From Schistocephalus solidus (Eukaryota; Platyhelminthes; Cestoda; Diphyllobothriidea; Diphyllobothriidae), in assembly GCA_017591395.1 (NCBI GenBank), contig WEDG01000468.1:1-64000 (forward strand): a stretch of DNA of 64,000 nucleotides. The letters run 5' to 3'. Made by a program: the position numbers and the translations under genes. Shown piece after piece: positions 11,906 through 24,230 of this stretch (the stretch's first letter is position 1; every line of letters starts with the position of its first letter). Under the pieces are notes generated by a model. It searched no databases. It worked only from the letters and a program-made list of their open reading frames with translations, and had not been told where the DNA came from.

Positions 11906-12600
11906 GAAAACCTGCGGTGGAACACCACCGGCTATACCACATGACCGCACCCCTCCTCATCAACCTCATCATCACGCACAATCACACACAACACCATACA
12001 AAATGTATTTTCAAGCAGCCCCCCTCACTGGTGCCTCTGCTGCCTGCATGATCTGAGCTTGGCACTATTTTGGCTTGCTAAAAGTCATGGTTTGGAAAGT
12101 TACCAACCTAGGCCAACGTACCAGACAACGCCGTCAGCCCAGCGAGTGTTGTATGCTGAATGACTAACCCGTGAACTAGGAACCAGACGGCGATAGTTCC
12201 TTATTTCCCCCGGGTTTCGGTAATCCTGGTGTGTTTCAAGTGCACCAGGTCGTGCTGGGGCGAGCGTAGACGGGTTCGCCAGCCTGTCAGCCACTGCGCC
12301 CACTCCCTACCACAGAACTACCCGGCTTATAGGGCGGTCCGAGGCTGGGAGTGGGGGAGAGAGGGAGGTCGATGGCCTAACGCATTTTCCTCGCTATAAA
12401 CAATCTGACGCGCCTGAAACTATCACAGTGCGCTAAATGTCGTGGCTTGGAAGGCTGCCAGCTAACGGGACGACTGGCGAACTGATATTCAGACTGTGAT
12501 GGCACCTTCTTAATGTGGCACCGCATGTCGGCGCAAGTCCGACCGTCCCTGCACCAGCCTGCTTTTGATTATACGGTGGACGTCGTCTAACTGATGTATG

Positions 12601-13914
12601 TAGCAAATAGAACCTGCATTTTAGCCGTGCCCATTGCACATGCCGTTTGGTGAAGTGAGATAAAGTAAATTATTCTGACTAGCTCGTAAGCAGTTACTCT
12701 GCGAAAGTTGGGGTGCACACAGTTTTAGACGGAAACTGACTTTTGCGGCATACTGGTTTACCTTTAAACTAAACAAGGTATCTAAAACAGGGTTACGCAC
12801 AGAACTTATACCCCATACAACTTCGTAGCTCAGTGGCGTGAACACGTTAGCAGCGGTGTCAGTGCGTTCACCGAATGACCTTACATTGATTTTTATTGCA
12901 TTTGCCATCAACCAACAGGCCCAAGGTTTCCAGCTGAACACATCACGCCTTCACTCTCCGGACAAGGCAGCCACGGGGACAGAGAAGCCGGTCTCTTCTC
13001 CTCATCCCCCCCGTCCGCCCGCCCACCCACTCGACACTCCCTCTAGTTGGAATGTTGGGTCACAGGGGCATAGAGTAGTGAAAACTACGACAAGCACGTA
13101 TATGCCCCTACCAAGGAGATGGTAGTTATGATGACCCATAGACCAGCAATGCACCACTTCGGACAACGGTGTCCTCAGTTGTGATTTTCGGTGTTATTAC
13201 AACCTCAGATGACGTCAGTATCTTGGACACTATGGAGAACTTGATTACTAATATTATTTTTTATTGTGCGGATGCAAAATCAACAAGTTCAAATCGCTGA
13301 CAGATTAACTGAGTGCTTTGGTGAGGGATTTGAGGCTGACTTTTCAGATGTTTCCCTCTAGACCAGAAATGGCGCAATAGGACATGAGAACGAAGGATGA
13401 AATGCCACTCTATTCGCCTTAACTACCGCTTCCAGCCCACTAATCCAAATAAACTGATTAAAATTGATTAATTGTCCTTTTATCATCAACTAAAGCAAGG
13501 TGTTCTTAAGTTCAGAATGTATTCTATGTATAGTTTCTTCTCCTAATCAGAACTTCCATCTAGCGAAGGAGAAGAAGACTTTTCTATCTCCTGAAAGGTG
13601 ACTGGACCTTCTTGACATTTCAAACTAATACTCACGTTTGACGCCCACTCTCTTTGTTCAAAGCACAAAACTTACTCTTCATCTCTGTGGTCATTGCTAG
13701 ACGCACTGACAACACAGTCTGACCACCTGCAACACGGGTACATGAGCCTCTGTTAGCTCATATAATTCAACAGGCTACTAGGAGACGACTAGATCGATTT
13801 AATAGCCTCCATCTCACCTCTCTATCCCTCTCCCTCTTCCTCTCTCAGGCAGAAATTAATACTCAGATGAATATTGTCGGCAGAGACAAGAGAGACTTAA
13901 ATGGCCAGTTCTGG
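12601..13914. other. Unassigned sequence
   Basis: No family recognised. Frames at 12621-12941 (-) and 12838-13125 (+) overlap antisense to each other without protein motifs. There is a C-rich patch near 13003-13030 and a weak CT-rich patch at 13810-13850. Confidence 0.4.
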
Positions 13915-14145
13915 TTCATTAGCCCTCATCAGTCAGCCATACCCAACTCCAGGTGGTGCACCACCTGAGGATCAAACCCGCTCTACCCATTGAGCCACGG
14001 CCATTCCAGTCTCCTTTGTCTTTACGGACAATACTCATCTGCCTATTCTACGACTAGCCGCTCTACGACTGCTGACGGGACTCAAGAGTGAACCTCAAGA
14101 CAGAACGGGATGAGGGAGTTTTGTTAGCTATCAATAAATGCAGAA
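13915..14145 (-). repeat. tRNA-derived SINE, degraded, with attached body segment
   Basis: Read on the minus strand, 'ccgtggctcaatgggtagag' matches an RNA polymerase III A box. It is followed by a decayed B box and the body phrase 'ggctgactgatgagggct'. To the right, 14009-14140 carries a plus-orientation body ('cattccagtctcctttgtc', then 'gggactcaagagtgaacctc'). This repeats at 41470-41612, so two partial units lie back to back. Confidence 0.6.
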
Positions 14146-15589
14146 ATTTATAAGGTCAACACATGCTCTGAATTCCCTTGCTGTTCAGATTTCATGTACG
14201 CAATAAATTCCTCGTTTCGGTGGCCCTGTTTTCCTCTGCTGAGTGGAACTTGGACTGCTCAATAATTTCAAGGTTTTCAACTGAAGCATAATATCTTCCG
14301 GGCTTGTATTCTTAGCTAGTGACAAAGTAGGACCTGATTTGCCTGTGTGAGGTCAATTGGATGATTGATTGCCTTTTACTCATAACATGAGGACTCGTTT
14401 AGCTGCTGTGTAGTTTGGCAACGTCCTCGAGCGAGTACCAGTGTGTCAGCGAAGGTCAATTTATCGACGTCCACATGTAATAAATGATAACCATCCTTCG
14501 CTCCTCCATTCTCATTGCCAAATTGAGGCTTGTCGGATCCCCGCAGTTAGTTCAGCTCGCATCACATTCGATACGACGGAATCCAGCTGACTGTTCAACA
14601 GCGTCCTACAGAGTTCAATGTGCTCACCTTCCATTCTCAACCATTTCTGTTTTCAAAGAAAATGAAACGTAGAACTTCGCAGAGAGTTGAAAGTGGGTGG
14701 TAAACCATCAATGAACAGCGTTTACCTACAAGGAGCCATTTCCTGACACTAGTGGATCCTGAGTAGGCTTGGCCGCTAGGTGAAATCTAGGCTGCCACCC
14801 ATCACTTGGCCAATCGAAGCCCCGAAAAATGTAAACTCAGTGAACAGTTCTAAATCGATGAAAAGCACATGAGTGCTGCACTTTTTCACTCACCATATTA
14901 TTGATCGATCTGTTCCCAAGCATGTTACATAAAGTACGAGTGTGCAAAGTAACTCATTTACCAAAGTCGGGCAAGTCCAACTTTGTGAATAAGATGAACT
15001 CCCACTCGTTGCTGTATTTCCTCGATGAGACGTGACATTTATTTAGCCACACATAAAAAAACTGGTTAAGAAAGCTTTTACAAAGTGTGTCTTCTGGAAA
15101 TCCTTAATTGAAGTAATCCCGAGCAACCTCCATCAAACGAAGGCCATGAAATCCAATCCGACTTTTGGAGACATCTGATGCTACGAGAGTTTTCGACAAC
15201 TTGAACCGTGTTTAATCGATGAAGTTGGAAAATCATTCCTCGGAGGTGTGGAAATATTGGTAGTAGATGCGATTGCAGTGCACACATCGTTTGCTACAGT
15301 TTTTCTTTCGAAAGAACAGTAGCGCAGAGGAGAAAACAAAAGCTTTATTCCATAGGTCGAACAGGTCCTTTAGGTAGTCAAACCAATGTTTGCAAGAGCG
15401 GTATATTTAATCGTCCCTAATATGGGACATAAATATACCCTTAGGATATTGTGGATGAACCAAATAGACAGCGAGCTGGTGATCGCTCGCAGTGTCTGAC
15501 TGGAGGTTCATTTCGACGATACGGCTCATCAACCAACTGAGCACCATTCATCACGTATATTAGTGAGTGATACGGTAATTGCATGGTTG
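14146..15589. other. Unassigned sequence
   Basis: No coding or repeat family could be recognised. The minus frame 15078-15287 and plus frame 14484-14672 are short and motif-free. Confidence 0.4.
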
Positions 15590-16922
15590 GGGGGTGTAGG
15601 GGTACTAGTTAGGGGTTTCACCACATAGATAGCATTTGGTCGCTCCATATGTCTCGTGCAGGTGGTGAATGCTCCTATGGCCGCCTCTAACTGGTACCCA
15701 ACTCTCACTTGTGGCTCCTAGTAGATAGGCTCTTCCCAGTGGCCAGACCCCGGGCAACCGTCACGACCGGTGAGCTAAACCAGGGTAGGGTCTCCGGTGC
15801 TGTGTGTGTGCCTCCACACACGTTTTGTCTGACTCCCAAACTTCCCATCTCCCCCCTCTTAAAAAGTCCTACGGTGGGGGCGACAGCAAACACGTAGGCA
15901 GCTCAGGCTAACTCGGGTCGCTCTACTACTAAAACAAAACCGTGGCCAATAGTGGAGTTCGGCAGCCATCTGGGATGTCCCAGCAGCCCTATTTAGGGAC
16001 AGCACGGCTTGCCTCCTCATGGAGGAAGGGGCTAGAAAAGGTGCCTATAAAAAATGCTGGGCCTCAAGTCTTCTGCAGCCTGACGTTGCTCGCAGATCGC
16101 AAAATACGTGCTCAAAAACTCAAGCAAACAACCAATATCCCCTCGGTCCCCATTCCCCGTGCCATGCTCTCCGGGCTGCTCTGGTGAGTCTGCTCACACT
16201 AGTAGCCTGGAATAATCGTTCCCTTTTAGAAAACCCGAGAAGTAACCGGCCGGAACGGAGTACGGCACTAGTCGCTCTGGAACTGGTGCCCTACAAGGTG
16301 GACATTGCTGCTCTCAGCGAGACCCCATTCTCTGAACAGGATCAGCTGGATGAGCTGGGTGCTGGCTAAACCTTCTGCTGGAGCGGCCGGCCAAAGGCAG
16401 AGTGACATGATGCTAGTGTCATCTTTGCCATCCGGAACGACATCGTGGGACATCTGCCCCTGTCTGCCGATCCCCAATGACGAGCTCTGATGCGGCGAAG
16501 GACGAATTCTACGAGGGTATGCATGCCCTCCCTGGCAACTGTGCCGATGGCGGACCAGTTAATTGTACTTTGGTGACTTCAACGCCCGCGTCGGGACAGA
16601 CCACGCTGCCTGGCAGGGAAGTGCTGGGTCCTTTCTTCTGCGAACTTGTGCTGAACACAGTCGCCTGCAGACCAACACCTTCTTCCGCCTTCCGACGCGG
16701 GAGAAGGCCACGGAATCACCCTTGGTTTCGGCGCTGGCAGCTGCTGGACTATGTTCTCGTCCAGAGGTGAGATCGACAGGACACGCTGGTGACCATGCGA
16801 TCTGTGATGTCGTTGGTTGGACGGATCACCGCTTCGTCATCACGAAGATGAGGCTCCGACTTCAACCCCGACGAAGGTCCTAAGCTAAGCGACCACCAGG
16901 TAAGTTAAATACTCTTTTCAAA
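15590..16922 (+). mobile_element. RTE-ZnF retrotransposon, 5' part (5'UTR plus endonuclease)
   Basis: It starts with 'aggggtactagttaggggt' and 'agatagcatttggt', the same 5' start as the deleted copy at 36385. The 5'UTR runs to about 16180 and the endonuclease gene to about 16890. The linker start ('GKLNT', 16898-16913) matches the long copy near 9000-9015. Everything downstream (RT, fingers, 3'UTR) is absent, and the sequence passes directly into a minus-strand Penelope fragment. A missing 3' end is unusual for a 5'-truncating retroelement and points to later deletion or rearrangement. Confidence 0.75.
16180..16885 (+). pseudogene. RTE-ZnF EEP endonuclease, internally deleted
   Basis: This is the apurinic-type (EEP) nuclease domain that in this class nicks DNA to prime reverse transcription. 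Visible landmarks: 'LTLVAWNNRSLL' at about 16189-16224; 'VDIAALSETPFSEQ' (the E of SET is the metal ligand) at about 16299-16340; a stop, then 'FCWSGRPKAE'; '[16 protein letters not shown]' in the frame 16563-16883; and '[20 protein letters not shown]' at the end (TDH corresponds to the SDH motif). The stretch between SET and GDFN is shortened and frame-shifted. Several catalytic motifs survive individually but not in one frame. Confidence 0.75.
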
Positions 16923-17530
16923 AGGAAATTTGGCGAGCATACGTTAGCTTTCCATAAATTTTCATCAGGCCTTTACATTCATACCACTGTGTAACTAAGT
17001 CAAATATGCGGGTAAGTAGAACAAAGGGTACGGTTGCCAGGGTGGCCGCCACCGGGACAGGGCGGCTGAATTGGTGGCTTTCGGCCACGGGAATTGTGGC
17101 GCCTGTATAAAGTTCTTTTGAGCACACAAGTAGCCTGATTGCAGCTGCTTCTGCCAAAGCCAACAGACGCTGTTCAAGGAATTTTGAATAGGTTGAGGGT
17201 GCCTTATAAATTGCCCGGAAGGCCTCTTCGGCATCTACACGATGACCTGTGTCTACCACATGGATAGCAGCTGCTGGAAAGATGCTTGAAACAGCTTGGC
17301 TTAGGCGCATTCGTAAGAGTTCACTTGCTGCGTCCCCTTGAAATGGGATCCTGATGAAAAGTTTTCTATTGTTTGCGTTAGAACCGGCGACTTTAGGGTT
17401 GATCCGGTCATATTCTTAGTAAAAAATATATCTGGATATCCATTCTGTTGAAAAGTACTTTTTAAAAGCTTAAGCTCTTCGTCAATGCTATCGACCTAGC
17501 AGATCCTTTTTCATGACCCTTCTTCCCACC
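16900..17530 (-). pseudogene. PLE-2 (Penelope-like) C-terminal fragment with internal deletion
   Basis: Read right to left: 'SIDEELKLLKSTFQQNGYP' near 17500-17440; then a region ending 'FKGTQQVNS'; then 'LSQAVSSIFPAAAIHVVDTG' in 17310-16918 passing directly into 'HRVDAEEAFRAIYKAPSTYS' and 'LLALAEAAAIRLLV'. The final 'CAQKNFIQAPQFPWP' is in a second frame (17234-16995). The last parts match the tail of the plus-strand PLE-2 at 29268-29480. The GIY-YIG core normally lying between the 'FPAA' and 'HLVD' segments is missing. Confidence 0.65.
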
Positions 17531-17671
17531 ACGCTTTCAAAAACAGGGGCTTGACCTTGACCGCCTTGCTGGACTTCTTTTAAGTTCAGCACTGTGTATT
17601 GGGGCATTCCTGCTGAGCGACAAAAGGACCAACAACCCCGAAATCATCAACCTTGACCATGTCGTTGGTAT

Positions 17672-18177
<506 letters not shown>

Positions 18178-18410
18178 TCGTAATCACTATCCTCGTCGTC
18201 TTTCACGTGCGACAGCAGCAACAGCAGGCTCAACCACGTATCACTCATTGGGACAGGCGTTACCCCAGCCATCTCCATACACATACTCTTTGGCAGAAGG
18301 CCAGTGCGCTTCTGAGCGAAAGGAGGGGCATTTGCGGGCTGACAGAGGGCAAAATTTACTGCTTCTGCGAACAGAAGCACACGATCCCAGAAACAGAGCC
18401 TCTACGCCCC

Positions 18411-18520
18411 TCCTCCTCCTCCTCCTCCTCCTCCTCCTCCTCCCTCCTCCTCCTCCTCCTCCTCCTCCTCCTCCTCCTCCTCCCTCCTCCTCCTTCTCCT
18501 CCTTCTCCTCCTCCACCTTC
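18411..18520. repeat. (TCC)n pyrimidine-rich array
   Basis: A polypyrimidine run of TCC/CCT units, broken twice by 'ccctcc' and then by 'ttctcc' variants. It encodes Pro, Ser or Leu tracts on plus and Gly, Glu or Arg tracts on minus. It lies only about 230 bases from the ATC array. Confidence 0.95.
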
Positions 18521-19059
18521 TCACTCCACCCCAAATGGAACGGGATGGGGACGCGGAGATGAAGGGGGAGATCAATGCTCAGTTTTTTGCTATAAGCGCG
18601 CATACAAGCCACAGTGTTTATGCGAACTACGATGAACGACAGGACGCAATCAAGCGGACACGTGCGCACGCACAACGACCAAACTTTTTCCCCTTAGTGC
18701 ACACTGCTGCTCTCTGCTTCAAACGCCGAGTCGCCATTACACGCACTCCCGACACTAGCAGCTGATTTCCGTCGGGGTTATATGATGATATACTGCGTAT
18801 AAGCAGAGCAAGAGTCAGGCGATCGTGCAGATTGCCTTCCAGATTACAGGCTTGAAAAACATTATCACATGGAAACCAATTTTCTGCTTCCAAATGGTTT
18901 AAAAAGCCTCAAGTAGGTTGTGAAAAATCGAAGCGAGAGCACAGTCATGCGTATAGAGGCTTTAGATTAGCATATCAGTAACTGACAAGAAGAAACTGTT
19001 GTCCTTGTGCTGAAAGCACATTTTATTAATTTCCGTTTAGTTCGGAATGTTGTATCAGG
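18521..19059. other. Unassigned sequence
   Basis: No recognised gene. The frames 18535-18765 (+) and 18627-18893 (-) overlap each other and have no motif. Confidence 0.4.
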
Positions 19060-19300
19060 TCCCCACTCCAACACGAAAACACAATCGGATCCCCCACACC
19101 CCGCCTTCACGAAATGCAGGTGGCATTGCGCTATCCTTAGTTAGGGTAAATATTTCCGTGTCCCAATTCTAAGCCCGAACATTAACCCTAATTCTTATTT
19201 CCTGGAATTTAGCTCAGAGCTCCTGGTATTGCGAGCGGTTCATTTTTCTCACATCTGACGGGGGTCATATAAACAATCCCTTCTTTCTTCGATTTTGCAT
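19060..19300. repeat. Unclassified interspersed repeat R1 (copy 1)
   Basis: The phrase 'cctggaatttagctcagagc' followed by 'tcctggtattgcgagcgg', preceded by a TAACCCTAA-containing stretch, resembles 39510-39620 ('cgtagaatttagcgcaaagc', 'tacctgtatcacgggtgg'). Order and spacing are also similar. No coding potential is seen. The two copies are diverged, so this is a tentative family. Confidence 0.5.
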
Positions 19301-21742
19301 GCTAAGTCCATGGAGTCATTTGTAAGTCACATATTGCAGCGGCTGCGCAGCGCCGGCATTAACAAACTCTCTGTCAGAGTTCCGTTGGGCCACGGGTTAC
19401 TTCCTAGTGTCTTTGACAAATATCGCTGTGATGATGCAGATAATTTGGTGGTTGATGAAAATGGCCGTTGACTGTCAGGCATTTTAAGTGTACTGTTCCT
19501 AAAGCACGTAACCGCAGAGGCAACTAACATAGTGGGATTAACCAGGTATCAGCTCTACAGCTACCCCCGCATAAATTGAAGAAGCTTTATGTGTCGGATC
19601 TAGGGTGATGCCCACGTTCAGGCCGATTAGTTACCAAAATGTTTGACCCACATCATAACTTTCACGACCTATTCAACTGCAGTCAGCGGTCATTGCCTAT
19701 TAATAATTCAAATAAACTATCCAATTATACATCGACCTAGACGGTTGAAACGAGATAGGTAAACAATGCATAAACTTTGGGTCTGAGCAAGGACGTCTGA
19801 GTTGATTGATCGGTTTCGCTAGCTGTGATTGGTCGAGGATCAGAATGCGTGTGCAAGTACGCGCGATAGGCGTAGCTTTGCAACATGCGTCCCTACGGTG
19901 GCCACTACGGGCACGTGCTTGTTCTCCAGGAGTAGCGAGAACAATGAAACGAGATAATAGGTTCAAAATGACCTGATCCACGGCGGCAGTAGACTAGCGT
20001 CTTTAGATTTCTCCTAGAACTGTGTTGCTGAACCAACTATGGTATCCGTATCAGCAACCGGGACTTCAAGAAGGTGAAACAGTCACTTTGCCTGTCCGTA
20101 AACTGGAGCACTCGAGAGTGATATAATTGGCTAGAGGAGAGTACCTTACAGCTTCTTGTCGCTGCTATTATTTTAAACTACGTGGTTTAATCGGCGATTG
20201 TAAACACGGCAGTAATTTTGCATGTCGGCGTTCGTTATGCATGGGACATAATATGTTATACATCTCTTGAAATTATTCAGCAGAACGGTGGAACGCACGT
20301 TGTCCGCGCGCCCGATACCAACGTCTTCAGCAGCCTTGAATTATCCTTGTGCATGGCTTTCTACTTTAGGGAGTATTCCGTGACCTATGAGACACAAGCA
20401 GTAACCATACTTGGGGCTAGATTAAATTCTTCGTGTAGTCCGTCGTCTCCAAATGACTGAGGACTGCCTCCACTACTGTGCTCAATATGACTGACCTGGT
20501 GTTACTTATGAAATAATTTACAATACTGGCAGCACAGGTACTGGCTAAAAACCAAACCACGTTTTTGACCAATATTCTGCCACTGCATGGTACAACCACA
20601 AGGAGTTCGGCTCATTAGTGAGTCCCCCAGCATTCCCTGTGTGCTTTCCGGTAGATAATACAGCTTTGAAATTTCAGCTTTTAATTTCCCCAGAAATTAC
20701 TTTAAATTGAGCCAGTCATTTTATTCATTAGCTCGACTCCCTGCCTGTCTGTTGGCAGCTTCGTGAATAGTACGTGGTTATCCCGCGGTGGCTAATGGAC
20801 CTCGACCGAAATGTCCATATTAAATTAGAGTCTGTACCTACAGACTCCTGAATAAACTGATCTGGCATCAGTTGTACTTATTAAGCCAATCGTGTCATAT
20901 CACGCGCAGTCCTTCCTCTGGTGTGCCTTTGGGCGACGAGGTGGGTATCAATATATCGTTGTCGGTGGACGTTGAAGAACGCAGCTTACAGAGCTTGTTT
21001 TCCAGTGCCACGTCGAGTATCACTGCCTGTTGTCGTACTCACTCGGCCACCGTATGTTAAATTAAATAAATAAATTGTTTTATATGTAACTGCTTTTTAT
21101 AGTTAATTTTAGAACGAATAAGCCAACACCGTATAGCCTGGCATTAGCGGACGGTGAAGCAAATCTCCTTCAACGTTGGTTGAAAAAGGGCACAATGACT
21201 GTAGTTTGAGTAGTTTTTAAAGGGGCAAAATTTCGCTAAGGGGAACATAAACATGCTAGTGGAACAGGACCTCCCTGTAAGCGGGAGTAAACAAGGCTTC
21301 AAAAGCTTTCATCCGAGGATGAGGCCTTTCGCTGGAGATGCGACCATAATGTCTTTGAGATGACAGCAGAAATAACCGTCAAGGTGGCGAGCCAGGCCGA
21401 ACCCTTGGCGATCGCTCACAGCCCGCTTAGATTCGACGCGAAGAGGGGGCAGTAAAGGCTGCGAAGAGCAGGAGATGCGACCCTTGCTACTTCGTCGCTG
21501 ACCAGCCAAACCACCAGAAGGTGTAGAAAACAGAGGAATCCACCGTGACTGTGAACGGATGGCTAGGGGCGACATGAAGATATAACATTACAATTCTCGA
21601 AAGTTGTCGCAGCATGGGTGCATGGGGATAGGGGGGGAGGACAATATCAGCGGATTTAGCAGCTGATTTAAAACAAAGGGGTGTCAAAATCTAAGTGAGA
21701 GTTTCAGTGTGAACAAGTGGTATCATCTTAAATCCCAGGAGG
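19301..21742. other. Unassigned sequence
   Basis: This is a long stretch without recognised elements. Minus frames at 19327-19530, 19700-19981, 21309-21575 and 21487-21687, and plus frames at 20218-20460 and 20872-21060, have no domain motifs. An AT-rich 'aaataaataaattg' at 21064-21078 recalls a similar patch at 2985-3000. Confidence 0.4.
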
Positions 21743-22010
21743 CCCCTTTTCAAGGTCCAGAAGTTGAATTTCAGAAAAGGAAACAGCCAATAATGACCTA
21801 ATGGTTCCCGAGCTAAGGTGCTTACCTAATTTCGATTTCAATACTCATAGTTTGGGGTGATGACATAAGATCTAAAGTAAGATTATTCCAGAAGAAAGGA
21901 TATTTAGAGTCAGAAAAAGAGCGAAGGTTTAGACATAGAGCAAAAAGACGGCGAGTTACTTTTGCACTATTCACGCCTTTGAATTCACAGTACCTAGTTA
22001 TTTTCTGGTC
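21743..22010 (-). pseudogene. LINE-A C-terminal remnant
   Basis: Reading leftwards from about 21860, 'VLKSKLGKHLSSGTIRSL' is followed by 'AVSFSEIQLLDLEKGP'. This parallels 'ILKTKLRKHVTSEDIKSL' and 'SVSFPNSHLLDFEKGP' of the copy at 3729-3914. Only the last coding part is readable; the upstream half is frame-broken. Confidence 0.55.
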
Positions 22011-22080
22011 AAACGTCTGATGATGGATTCAAACGTGAATGAGAAACGACAGGTGAATAAACATTTTGCCGATCAGTTAG
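22011..22080 (+). ncRNA. PLE-3 terminal motif, decayed hammerhead-like
   Basis: 'CTGATGATGGATTC' at 22017-22030 is followed by a short loop and 'GAATGAGAAACGACAGG', then 'gaataaacattttgccgatc'. Order and spacing match the better copy at 25404-25470: the CTGATGA box, a short hairpin, the GAAA box, an AATAAAC block, then a 'ccgatc'-like end. It has mismatches in the hairpin and in the last block. Confidence 0.4.
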
Positions 22081-22670
22081 TTTTACCTTTTCTCACAATT
22101 AATCGGTTCTGAACCGAACAGCTATGAGGATGTCACTATTAATTAACTCGGTGGGTAGCCGCGAAATTTCATTTCATCCAAAACGTGTGAACGTATTCAG
22201 TAAGCGTTAATTGTTGCGAATAACCAAAGATCAACCTCCAGTTTAATTAAGTCGAGTAATCAGTTTCTGCATTCTAACAGGCACACATGGTTAAGTGACG
22301 AGATAAATGGCGACTTAACTGCAAAAAGCCTGACGTCGGTTTCCATTAAGCCCTCGTGTTCGACGAAACACCGAATGAGCATCGTTTAAATATGCACTGC
22401 AAAATATGCATTACGTGCGTTGTGTGAGGACAGTTAGCTGTCCAGAATAATGATTCTTGGCAGGTAAATTATAGTCAGTACCGATGGCTACCTTAACCTT
22501 CCTCCCAACCAGCATATACGATGCACAGTTAAAATTGCGTCCAACCTGTAAAAGCCCAAGAGGCATTTCCAGTTTCGATCATCCGCGATGAATGCTGAAG
22601 TTGCCCTTTTGATATTTTTTTTGCTGTTTGGCAACCCTATCATATAAGTACTGCAGTAAATGCACGTCGC
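22081..22670. other. Unassigned AT-rich sequence
   Basis: No open frame of note or known repeat was recognised. Confidence 0.4.
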
Positions 22671-22720
22671 CTTCTGAAGATGGGTTCGAAAAGTGGTTCC
22701 GAAACATCAGACCAGTAAAC
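22671..22720 (+). ncRNA. PLE-3 terminal motif, degenerate copy
   Basis: 'CTGAAGATGGGTTCG' then 'GGTTCCGAAACATCAGACCA' and 'gtaaac' follow the same order as 25411-25456. The first core box is mutated (CTGAAGA for CTGATGA) and the sequence after AAAC differs, so this is a relic. Confidence 0.4.
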
Positions 22721-23679
22721 TCCTCCCCCTCATAATTAGGCTTTTAGCAGGCGTCGGTAATCTGCGTGCCATTGCAGACAACTTCATTGTCAGTTCTACA
22801 GAACATGATTTGGTATCACCAGATTCCCTTCTTGTGTATTCCATCCACTCGAAGATACTTTCATGTAGAGAAAAGGTGACAACCAACTCGAGATCTTTAA
22901 TCGTTTTAACATCTAAATGTTGCTCAAGTCTTAAGTCAAATACTTTTTGGGAGTCTTTCCTTTCCACACCCGTGTAGATGCCTCAACATAATATAAGTAA
23001 TAAGTAGCCTCTCTGCCAAACCTATGGATCACCAATAGAACATGGGAGCTGATTGTAGTGATGTATATCTTAGAGGTTTATGCATCTTTAACAAATCCAG
23101 CGTTATTCCTGCGTTCTCAAGCGGTTTTGCTTAAAGGTGCTCGTAGAGATTGCCAAAGTGCCACTGTTACTAAAAATCCGTATTTTGACTCCCCTAAACT
23201 ACCCGGGCCGTAAATTTTGCTTTGTCCTATCCCCACCTCATGTACAAAAATTCAAAGTAACTGTCCAAGGCATTGAGAGAAAATAAACGCATGTTCGCTA
23301 CCAGTAGAACATCATTTTACACATGCAAACTGTTATCAAGTGCAACTGCAACTTATTCATAATACGTCAGGTTCAAGGCAGCTAATGACAGTAATTCATT
23401 GCTGTTGTTCACAGATGGTATTATCACACAATCCACTTATTCTTCCTCTTTTCAATTTTCTTCTTGCTCTTCTAATATTACTCATCCTTCTTCTTCACTG
23501 TCATTTTCTTCACCTCCTTTCTCTCATTTCTGCTCACTGCGGCGAGCGTTGTTAACCGTCATCCCCAATTTTAAATTACTCCCTATTGCGCAGACAGGAC
23601 CTCGTCACTCAGTTGCGTTTGCGACAGCTTGAGTGAATATCTCTGAAGCTCGGCACGTGAGCGATGTTATCCTCTATTT
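22721..23679. other. Unassigned sequence with overlapping opposite frames
   Basis: An 86-codon minus frame (22707-22967) and a 94-codon plus frame (22693-22977) lie antisense to each other. Neither shows a recognisable motif, although the minus one is helix-rich and charged. A TTCTTC/CTTC-rich patch occurs at 23420-23530. Confidence 0.35.
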
Positions 23680-24230
23680 TCAAATATTTTGGTTTTCTGA
23701 CTCCTGCTACTCTCGTAGGGGTATCTGTTAGTATTCGACCCTGCACAGAGGAGAACGACGTCGGTATGGAGGTACTGAACCTAACGTGCCGGTCTTTGTG
23801 GCCGGATCAGCATCTGCCCTCTACGTAGCATTATTTTTGCATGTCCTAACTTACTGGAATACGAGTTAGACGGTGTCCTTTGCCAAGTTGACAAACTATG
23901 TATGCCCAGTGACCTCGGTCAGTTTGGATTTCAGACGTAGAAATGGATAAAAAGGGAAATTTTGAAGATGTGTCAACTCAATCTTCTAGCAGGAAGTATG
24001 CATGTGCAAGAGTCTCTTGTTTCCAAAATATACCTTAATCATGTTGGTTTTCTGACCACTGCAATTTTTGTGCCAGAAATGAGCAATATATAACACTGTT
24101 TCGTTGTTCTTCGCTTACGTGGGTACCATTCTGTAGAGAACAAAGTCCCTATTGACTTACTGAGCGTACTGTTTCGGTCGGTTTTGCCCGACCAGCGTCT
24201 TTGCTCTATGACCACCATGTGCCTCATAAC
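23680..24230. repeat. Unclassified diverged repeat R2, two tandem units
   Basis: The unit at 23688-23870 ('ttggttttctgactcctgc', later 'cggtctttgtggccggatca') resembles the unit at 24041-24220 ('ttggttttctgaccactgc', later 'tcggttttgcccgaccagcg'). The segment 23870-23955, ending 'agacgtagaaatgga', is repeated at 25893-25958 with 'gcacgtagaaatgga'. The 89-codon minus frame 24039-24308 falls inside one unit and has no motif. Confidence 0.4.

Larger units (their letters stand above)
8318..12600 (+). mobile_element. RTE-ZnF retrotransposon, long but internally deleted copy
   Basis: This is the longest copy of the family. From left: a 5'UTR (8318-8780) alignable with that of the copy at 15590 (shared 'ccctatttagggacagcac', 'gtgttgtgtgtg'); only the last part of the endonuclease (8785-9000); the linker; RT (9300-11100); a degraded zinc-finger region (11110-11900); and a 3'UTR (11900-12600) shared with 37520-38400. 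A jump from 5'UTR straight to the endonuclease C-terminus near 8780-8790 shows that roughly 0.7 kb, including most of the endonuclease, is gone. Multiple stops and frameshifts make it inactive. Confidence 0.8.

Noticed and set aside
22707..22967. Helix-rich 86-codon minus frame as a conserved small protein
   Set aside because: Fully overlapped by a 94-codon plus frame, no motif, next to a PLE terminus; coding status cannot be shown.
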